DNA of 64,000 nt. Source: Orbilia blumenaviensis. Lineage: Eukaryota; Ascomycota; Orbiliomycetes; Orbiliales; Orbiliaceae. Both the position numbers and the translations under genes were made by a program. Positions within the stretch are counted from its first letter, which is position 1. Each line of letters begins with the position of its first letter. This document shows positions 57,201-64,000 of this stretch, piece after piece. The stretch spans positions 1,612,001 through 1,676,000 of the forward strand of contig JAVHNS010000004.1 in assembly GCA_036872755.1 (NCBI GenBank), read 5' to 3'. A model generated the notes under the pieces. The model did not search any database. It worked only from the letters and a program-made list of their open reading frames with translations, and was not told the DNA's origin.

Positions 57201-58919
57201 TTGAAGGATGCGTTGGACCAGGTGGCGATGCTACTGAGGAATGCACATCATCTCAAACTTTTGACTCCAATACAGCCGAAAACTAGGGACGCTGTCATCC
57301 TTGCCGCAGGAAGTCTCAATGCAAAGCTACAATGGGTCCGTGTGGATATCTGGAGGCTAAGATGCCATCGCGACATTCTGGAGTTGGATCTTGAAGAGGA
57401 ACGGAGGTCGGCAAAGGATAAGCTTAGGAGACTGACGCTATTGCAAACCCCATCGGAGGCTCCACCCCGTGGTAGCAAGTCACCGAATCTTGCAGATTCT
57501 CCACTTTCCGCTAAGAGCACACCGACCCAGGCTTCCGTTAACGCATCGTTCAGCAAACCAATATTCGAAAACGAAATTGTCAGGCAGTCGACTAGGACCA
57601 CGACAGTCAGTAGGACAGCTTCGCAATCCACAGCTCGACCATCCACGTTAGGATCTCACCAGAGCTGGGAGATAGGACAACTGCCCTTCGAACTCAAGAG
57701 GGGATCCGTCGTCAGTGATATCAACGGCGATATCGACCTCACCCAACTTGGAGAGCCGTATATGACCAGCACGGAGAATCGCGAGTACGTCAGCGTTACG
57801 ACTAGCAGCTCTAACGAGGAAATACCACGACGGCCGAGTAATGCCTCCGTTATCTCACAACAGGCGATTGCGCAGGCGATCAAACCTGGCGGGGACCCCG
57901 AGTCTGAGTTCCTGGAGCAGATTACAGCGAAAGATGAGAAAGGGAAGGAGGTCGAGGACTCTGCTGGGTTCCGAGAGAAGAAGGACAAGGAAAAGGAGAA
58001 GGAAAAGGAGAAGAAGGAGGAAAAGGAAAAAGACAAAGTCCGACGATCTTTGCACCGCACTCTTCGTGAAGGGTCACAGGTTATTCAACTTCCCCACCAT
58101 CGATCCCGCAAGGGCAAAGACGGAAACCCACAGGGCGAGAAGGCGGACGGTGAGACAGAAGCCGAGAAGAAGGAGAGCGAGGGTCTGGCACGAGGTGCCG
58201 GTAGCTTTACGGTCCATGGCAAGAAAGCTAGCGTTATCACATTCGGAAGCGACTGGCACACCATCCCAGCCGAAGATAGGCTTAAACGCCATAGGAGTGC
58301 TGCTAGTACCTCTATTTCCTCCAATGCCGCGGGTCTGGTGGGAGATCGTGTCCTCGACGCCTCGAGTCTCGGGAAAGTCATCGTTTCGGAGTCTGGTACT
58401 GTGGATAATTCTGATAACGAGGACGGGGAATCCGGGAGTGGTGCAGCAAGCATCAGCAGGAGCCAAATGAGTCGGGGGTCTAGCGTGATCAGCGGTCGTT
58501 TAGCTGTTGTGAACCCGGATGATGAGGGAGGTGAACTCGGGACAGCCGAGGAAAGGGGACTTAATGACGGGGAAATTAGCATTATGACAGCTTCCGCAAT
58601 TACGGATGACGATGCATCGAACTTTATTCCAGATTCGATTGCCAGTCCCGCGCTTTCAGATGCTACCGTCACACACTTCGGTGATAATAGACGTTCGTCG
58701 ACTTCCGTGAGCCGAGAGGCGGAGGCTGTTGTCGTCGAGATTGCAAAGGAGAACGACGAAAAGAAAATCGAGGAGGTTGTTGTTTTGATCAACTCTCAAA
58801 GAAATGGTGGGGATGATTTACCGACGACTGCAGACGATATCCTGGCGAGACCGGAACCTTCAGTCAGTGTCGGGGCGTCATTGGACGCTAGCAAGCCGGA
58901 CGATGCACTGGCTAGGTAA
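54266..58919 (+). CDS. SYT1: SEC7- and PH-domain Arf guanine-nucleotide exchange factor (SYT1 type)
   Basis: Activates Arf/Arl GTPases for vesicle traffic at the Golgi or endosome. Two exons (54266-55988, 56050-58919; 61-bp intron, donor GTGTGT) encode 1530 residues, in line with filamentous-fungal homologues and longer than yeast Syt1. Residues 1-470 are Ser/Thr/Pro-rich and disordered. The SEC7 domain (about 475-665) begins DDTPDQYLRKLEEAVNKSVV. It holds the glutamic-finger region VELPKETQQIDRVLQAFADR, with Lys where many SEC7 proteins have Gly before the catalytic Glu. It continues over the splice as NAYFIAFSLLILHTDVFNKN. The PH domain (about 750-885) has KIGLLWRKDPKKKKTRSPWQ and EYFLADNEAEMNDWLSKLNY. 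A short coiled coil (about 980-1010) and a Lys/Glu-rich stretch (KEKEKEKEKKEEKEKDK) precede a Ser-rich acidic tail. The start context is TTCACCATGAC. Confidence 0.94.
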
Positions 58920-59777
58920 TTGAAAGGCACTTATTTTTATTTTTATTTTAATTTTTCTTTCTTTTTTCTTCTTTTTTTTGAGTTAGAGCTTGGACTGGCG
59001 TTGGAGGACCTTTTTTTTTTTCTTCCCCCTTACTGCTTCTATGCTTCTATGCTTTTTCCTTTATGTTATTTTCCTTTTCTCTTTCATCTTAGCTTCCGCT
59101 TTGGATTCACCGTTCTCCTCTCAGTAAGATTGGATAAATCCATCATTTTCTTTCATTCCTCTCTTCATTGTTTTTATTTTTCTCTCCATCGGTCTAGCTT
59201 TTTGAGCAAAAGTAGCGCATCGTAGCGAGTTATATGCTATATTTTACTTAGGAAAGGGGGGAAGGGGGGGGGGGTAACTGCAGCTCATTATTTTTTGTGA
59301 TAGTCAAATTTTTTTTTAAAAAAAAGGGAAGAAAGTCATATGGGCGAATTAGACTGAAATTTGGATACTGAGGAACGAGAGTAATTAAAAAAAAAGACCT
59401 GGATTTTTATGTCCCCTGTTATATAAACTACCTATCATATTATGTCCTAGTATTCTGGGGCCATAAATGTGTCTATCATTCTTCATATATATTGTGAGCG
59501 TACTCATTCGTCTCTAAATTTTGCATTTTGCCATGTTCGACGACCTGCGTCACAGTCTCCATTCCAGCTCTAACATAAAAAGTTATTTCTAACAAATTGC
59601 AATATAGGACTTTAAAGCTCCTAGCACTTTGTAACAATTTTTTTTTTTTTGGTGTTGTCTGTTATAAAATGCAACAATCCACCCGTCGACATCGGCGGTA
59701 TAAAAGGCATAAGCTTACGCTGTAATATATTTCTTATCTATAAAATGCAAGGCGATATAGCATTAAACCAATGTTTC

Positions 59778-59795
59778 TTTTTTTTTTTTTTTTTT
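59778..59795. repeat. Poly(T) tract of 18
   Basis: Homopolymer run in the spacer downstream of the SEC7-PH gene. Confidence 0.8.
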
Positions 59796-60764
59796 CTCCT
59801 TCCGACTCAGATAGGTCATACGTGTTCCAGCGTACGTTCCCACCCAATCGGATCAAATGGTATTTGTATTATGGTTACACTTAGATGCATTCTCCCATGG
59901 CAACTTTCTTACGGCTGCCCACTCCGGCCCAGCGAGTTGACATCATGATGCCAGGGGCCATGCAGTTAGCCCTATAGTACTGCCGTAAAGAAAAGCACAA
60001 GGGCAAGGCTGGTTGTGAATATAAGGTAGGTAAGTACGTATACGAGGCACGCATGCCAGGTCCTTCCAAAGCTCTCAACGGCTAGTAGCAGGGATCTACG
60101 GTTCCACGAGGCCTCAGCATGGAATTCGCTTATATAGCTCTTATGTATATACCTTATATAAGGTGTATATATATATATAAAATTCTCCTACTCCCGTTTG
60201 GTGCCGATCACTGGGACTTGTATATATTGTAGCGTTATATAACTGACTCGAGACCCTTTTCGTGGGTTAGGTGATGTGGCTAGCTTGGGGAATTGGTTAC
60301 TGTTGAGGCTGGCACTTGGATGATGGAAGTATATAATAGCTAACTATCTTTATAACAAGCTGCTACATTCGTGTTACCTAGTATACATACATACATACAC
60401 GTGCACGTAGATATAAAGAGCCTGTACTATATATGCTTTGATAAATAGAATATCTAGTTTCGATACAAACCAAAACGTATGCAACATGAACAGCGTAAAG
60501 AACCACTGAAACGCCCCCCTTGTTAAAACCTTATAATTATAATAATGAGGCGGTTGATATGATTTCTCAAGTCTCGAGCTCATGCACGTGGCACCGTAGC
60601 TATCTACAGCAAACGCCGATACTATACTATTTCGCTCCAACCAGCGATCAAAAAGATCGCTTATATATATATAACGTATACTTAGCCCACATGCTAGCTG
60701 GATAAGCAATTGGCGCTCTAAGCTGCACATACCAGCTCCAGTCCCCTCTCCAGCTCTATAGACG

Positions 60765-60782
60765 CCCCCCCCCCCCCCCCCC
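60765..60782. repeat. Poly(C) tract of 18
   Basis: Homopolymer C run about 110 bases upstream of the next start codon; similar in kind to the C17 run at 23498. Confidence 0.8.
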
Positions 60783-60891
60783 AAACAAAGTCCTTTAAAG
60801 TAAGTACTTAACTCGGTTGATTTGGTCTCTATCTTGTAGACTCGCCCTCTTGACATTCTATCTTGTATACTCACTCACTTGACACACTCAA

Positions 60892-61580
60892 ATGAAGTTC
60901 ACCACTTTTTTAAAACGACGGTACAAAAAAGACAACCAACGAAACCACCAGAAGGGAAACCAAGAAAAACCAACGATGGGCGAAGATATCCTCCAACCAT
61001 TGAGGGTTAATACCAACGTGCTCTCCTTCTACCCTGCCTCCTCGAGGCCACGAAGGGAACCACCATCAAACCAAGCCAATAAAGAATTATCCTCAACCCC
61101 GCCTTTCCTAGACGGAGAAAACGGTATCAAAAATTCACAACCCCCAAGCGAATTCCCGCCACGTCCCAGAGGGTATATCCCACTACAAGGTGACGAAGAA
61201 GACGCCGACTACCTCCCCCCGGGCTTCAAAGAAACCCTAGAATACCGCCTACGACGCCTCCAGCAAGATTACCTGCTGGAAGAGAATAAACACCAGCGTA
61301 AAAATATTTACGCTGTGATTCAGGATCTTAAGGCGAAAGGTGCTACCGCTGAGTTCTATCAGGATGGTGAACCGGTTTATGTTCCCAATATTTCAAATCC
61401 GGCGGAACATGATGATTTGGCTCAAGAGTTTGATGAGGCGAAGGGGCCGGTTTGGAGTGAGCTTCTCGGGGTACGTTTCCTTCAAGATCTTCAGCCTTTT
61501 TTTAATTTATTTATATTGGGTTTCTATTTACTGACTTTTGATATACATGGGAATCAATTTTTTAGGCCTTCAAAAACTAA
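60892..61580 (+). CDS. Hypothetical basic/acidic protein, two exons
   Basis: Exon 1 (60892-61470) plus a 15-base exon 2 (61566-61580) gives 197 residues. The 95-bp intron has donor GTACGT, a CTGAC branch point and TAG acceptor, and exon 2 encodes AFKN plus stop. Without splicing the frame reads into 38 hydrophobic, AT-rich residues that look non-coding. The N-terminus is strongly basic (MKFTTFLKRRYKKDNQRNHQ). The middle is Pro/Ser-rich (about 40-100). A helical segment (PGFKETLEYRLRRLQQDYLL, about 110-150) precedes AVIQDLKAKGATAEFYQDGE and an acidic end. There is no signal peptide or known domain. The exon structure is tentative. Confidence 0.6.
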
Positions 61581-61799
61581 ACCATGAAAGTTTTTTTTGA
61601 ACCGATAGGATAATAATACTTGACGGAATATGGTTAAATACATAATTCTAAAATGAATTTCTTATAAAACCGTTACATCAATAACGGAAAGACAAAGTCT
61701 AAATTTATGTAGAAGTCCCATACTTAACATAAAAAAAGCCGCTAATAATTACAACATCACTCCTCATCTGTCTTCGAATTAAAAGTATCAATCTTAATA

Positions 61800-62230
61800 T
61801 CCATCGAACCCTACTACTGATAACAATTCCCATCAGCATCCCCCTTCGCATTCCACTCCACACTCAAACAATACGGCCCCCAAAGCAGCACAAGTCCCCA
61901 AACACCCCATCTGCGTAAGATTCTTTCCATAAATACCGGACACGGTCCTAGTCTGTTCCAAAAGCGTCTATTTTGGCCATCCATAAACACCACAGCTCTT
62001 ACTCCTCCGTGAAGCCGTAAAAGCCGTGTTTGATTTCGTGGGGGCTTTTGGAGATTATGGTGGTGGTGTTTAATCATAAGTTGAATCGTAGAGATACTTT
62101 GGTGATACACCCGTTGCATGTTGAAAGTGTAGTCTTGGGCGTAGACTCCGCACCAGCAGTGGTTGTTGGCGCAATATTGGAGGGTGGGGGACGTCGAAGT
62201 AGATGCCTTCAAAACGAACATCTCATGTTG
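61800..62230 (-). pseudogene. Degenerate or frameshifted cysteine-rich reading frames
   Basis: Three minus-strand frames each hold a protein-like patch but none is open throughout. One reads TTLSTCNGCITKVSLRFN then, after an in-frame TGA, NTTTIISKSPHEIKHGFYGF. Another, further downstream, reads QTRTVSGIYGKNLTQMGCLG followed by TCAALGAVLFECGVECEGGC and stop. A third has YCANNHCWCGVYAQDY. The CNGCITKVSLRFN type of string recalls secreted adhesin-like domains. It could be a decayed gene, a gene with introns I could not place, or coincidence. Confidence 0.3.
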
Positions 62231-62257
62231 ATAAAAAAAGAACAAGGTCTGGATAAA

Positions 62258-62842
62258 TTAAGCCCTCCCTCCCACCGTATCCTCCAAAATCCTCCACGCC
62301 GCTTTCACAACCTCAACGTCCGACTCATACGTCAACTCCCCAATAGCATCCTCATACCCCCGCCACTCCACCCCCACCCCACCCTTAATAACTCCATCCC
62401 AACCCTCCCCTTCCTTCCTCACATAATCCTCCTCATCAACCACCCCCAAAAACCACCATACAACCTTCACCCTCCCCTCATCTTCCCTCCCAACCCTTCT
62501 AAACTGCATATAAAAACTCTCAGTACACCCTTCAACAACTCTAACCCTATCTCTAATATCCTCATCATCCTCCGGAAAAGTAAGCCTAGTACCCATCTTA
62601 ACCAGCAGTAAACTACATTTATACCCCGTCTCCTCGGTCGTCTCACGGATTGCAGCTTCCTTTCTAGATTCGTTTAGATTACGACGACCCTTCGGGAGGG
62701 TTATGATATTTTTCTGCTGAGTTTTGTTTGAATTTTGGGGGGTTATGTTCAGGAGACAGATTTTGCGGGTGGGGAGGTGGAATAAGGTGCAACCTGCGGA
62801 TTCGGTGAGGTGGGTGGTGGGGTAGTAGGTTTGGTTAGCCAT
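62258..62842 (-). CDS. NUDIX hydrolase
   Basis: Hydrolyses nucleoside-diphosphate-linked compounds. The frame gives 194 residues from the ATG at 62840-62842 (MANQTYYPTTHLTESAGCTL). The Nudix box is complete: G52, then E58 five residues on, and REtxEExG as R66 E67, E70 E71, G73 within KGRRNLNESRKEAAIRETTE and ETGY. The core strand SAGCTLFHLPTRKICLLN precedes it. VVWWFLGVVDEEDYV and a C-terminal helix (SDVEVVKAAWRILEDT) follow. It resembles the small fungal diphosphoinositol-polyphosphate or diadenosine type, but the substrate is not determinable. The frame is open upstream to 63019 but without family-like sequence, so the internal ATG is chosen. Confidence 0.9.
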   Translation of the reverse strand: MANQTYYPTTHLTESAGCTLFHLPTRKICLLNITPQNSNKTQQKNIITLPKGRRNLNESRKEAAIRETTEETGYKCSLLLVKMGTRLTFPEDDEDIRDRVRVVEGCTESFYMQFRRVGREDEGRVKVVWWFLGVVDEEDYVRKEGEGWDGVIKGGVGVEWRGYEDAIGELTYESDVEVVKAAWRILEDTVGGRA

Positions 62843-63667
62843 TTTTTCGTTGAATTGTTTCAAATGGTTGTTATTACATGTGTATTGAAAATAATAATAA
62901 TAAAAATAGGGCTGGCTGAAGGCTTTCGAGCTTGAAGTCTGGTCCGGATCCTTCTGTCGATATAATCTCGTTTTGGAGGGCTTATATATATGCAACACAG
63001 GATGCATACAAAATACCACGGGGCATATTCCTTATTAAGCTCGAGATCTTGGCTTCGGGATGTCTATAAAATACTTGGGTCTCCATCCAAAGGATACATC
63101 CCCACACATAGATCAGATTCCTGGTACCAATACTGTAACCCACTTCGTCAATTTCCCCACTGCCACTACTGGCAGTATAGTAATTAATTGTTCCATAGAT
63201 GTGTACATACACCAACGACCAAGGACGGACCGCCTCAGCCAAAAAATAAGGAAGAAGAGGAAGGAAGAAGAAAGAAGACCTATGCTACAGGAAAAAAAAA
63301 AAAAAAAAAAAGGAAAAAGGAAAAACTGAAATATGCTCCCAATGTGTTATGTTAGTAGACCGCTTGACTAAAACAAAAAGCAATGAACGCCCGTGATGGT
63401 ATACAACTTATCCGTCCGTCCTTGAATTCCAAGTGAAAAAGAGGGATATATGTCCCCCGAAAACCAAAACCCGCACCATTAACTTCTCCGCTCCTGGAAA
63501 AATAAAATAGTTCCAACATCATATGCAGTTATCCCGAAGGAGGTGAATAAAGAACAGATACCGGCGTGCAGCCAGTCGTCCCCTACTCAACCCCCCCTCT
63601 TGTCAAACCACCCCCACAAACAAACCCTACTCCATTAACTCACACCACTACTACGGCCACCACACCC
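62843..63667. other. Spacer, no gene seen
   Basis: NUDIX promoter on the left and ECM14 3' UTR on the right. Contains an A20 run near 63291. Short open frames are not convincing. Confidence 0.45.
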
Positions 63668-64000
63668 TTACAACTTATCATCCCCAATCAAAAAGTTACC
63701 CAGACTCTTCACCATACTCTCAATCTCCTCCCCAGTCGGCTTGATACTCTCCTTCGGCAACAAAAACCCATAACTTCCCTGATCCCTCAACTTAATCTGG
63801 TAAGAATACGGAACCCCAATCTCTCTGTAGAAATAGTCAAGAGCGGATCCACCGCCACCAGTTTCCGTAAGCATGAAGTCATCACCCAGAGAAGTCTTTG
63901 ACCTCTTGGCCTTTTTCTTCGAGTCCTCCTTTTCGGATTGTGTGAATTGTCCGCCACCTTGACAGGCTGATGAGACCTCGTAGTGCTCGCCGTGGCGGAT
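63668..64000 (-). CDS. ECM14: ECM14-type metallocarboxypeptidase-like protein, C-terminal part (continues beyond window)
   Basis: The last 110 residues of an M14-family protein; the rest lies past base 64000. The strings [50 protein letters not shown] and [15 protein letters not shown] match the end of the carboxypeptidase fold. In active carboxypeptidases the general-base Glu stands in the (F/Y)xFELRD motif. Here that position is Lys (YQIKLRD, codon 63791-63793), as in the Ecm14 subgroup regarded as catalytically inactive, vacuolar or secreted proteins affecting the cell wall. A Lys/Ser/Asp-rich insert ([14 protein letters not shown]) between the ACQG and GGSALD motifs also fits that subgroup. 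Zinc-ligand residues are outside the window and cannot be checked. Confidence 0.88.
   Translation of the reverse strand: MRHGEHYEVSSACQGGGQFTQSEKEDSKKKAKRSKTSLGDDFMLTETGGGGSALDYFYREIGVPYSYQIKLRDQGSYGFLLPKESIKPTGEEIESMVKSLGNFLIGDDKL

Larger units (their letters stand above)
58920..60891. other. 2-kb spacer, AT-rich, no gene seen
   Basis: Starts with the T-rich 3' UTR of the SEC7-PH gene and has several homopolymer runs (T18 at 59778, C18 at 60765, G-rich run near 59260). No frame is supported. Confidence 0.5.

Noticed and set aside
1..64000. tRNA, rRNA, CRISPR, transposase and reverse-transcriptase signals
   Set aside because: No T-arm-like GGTTCGANNCC with a matching A box, no rRNA-like conserved stretches, no regularly spaced direct repeats, and no transposase or polymerase motifs were seen. 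A covariance-model and repeat search would be decisive.

Overview
This window is nuclear DNA from a filamentous ascomycete (Pezizomycotina). The evidence is: many short introns (about 50-120 bp) with GT..AG borders and CTAAC/CTGAC-like branch points; single-copy fungal genes (SET9, CTK3, ECM14, SYT1-type Arf GEF, four-RRM Nrd1 protein); and long gene-poor spacers carrying TACCTACTTA-like words and homopolymer runs. The 8-cysteine secreted protein at the left end resembles proteins I associate with Leotiomycetes (Helotiales), but that placement is a guess. I see no bacterial, viral or transposon genes, no tRNA or rRNA, and no CRISPR array.

Layout, left to right. 1-2.2 kb: a two-exon secreted cysteine-rich protein. 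3.2-9.6 kb: a compact housekeeping block with cytosolic Asn-tRNA synthetase, CWC15 and RDS3 (both spliceosome) on the minus strand, and exosome RRP45 divergent on plus. 10.0-11.35 kb: an alpha/beta-hydrolase. 11.4-15.9 kb: gene-poor, with a cluster of ATCGAT palindromes. 15.9-16.9 kb: a low-complexity Tyr-Gly repeat protein whose reading frame has no Met in its main exon. 18.1-20.3 kb: Nrd1-like RNA-binding protein with a long AUG-free leader and a probable ACG-started N-terminal extension. 24.2-25.2 kb: CTK3. 26.1-28.2 kb: mucin-like wall protein. 30.2-37.2 kb: metabolic or detoxification genes (arylamine N-acetyltransferase, epoxide-hydrolase-like enzyme, saccharopine-dehydrogenase-like reductase). 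39.4-48.7 kb: dense housekeeping block with a PRCC-like protein, PRO3, DHFR, a coiled-coil unknown, RPB9, mitochondrial L12 and SET9. 48.7-54.3 kb: long spacer and leader of the SEC7-PH Arf GEF (54.3-58.9 kb). 60.9-64 kb: an unknown protein, a degenerate cysteine-rich reading frame, a NUDIX hydrolase and the 3' end of ECM14.

Functional themes are RNA metabolism and gene expression (CWC15, RDS3, RRP45, Nrd1, CTK3, RPB9, SET9) and NADPH-linked or xenobiotic metabolism (PRO3, DHFR, NAT, hydrolases, reductase). Exon structures were rebuilt by hand by joining reading frames at GT..AG borders. For every spliced gene the summed exon length is a multiple of three and the joined protein fits its family where one is recognised. 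No transcript data were available, so splice sites and start codons remain predictions.
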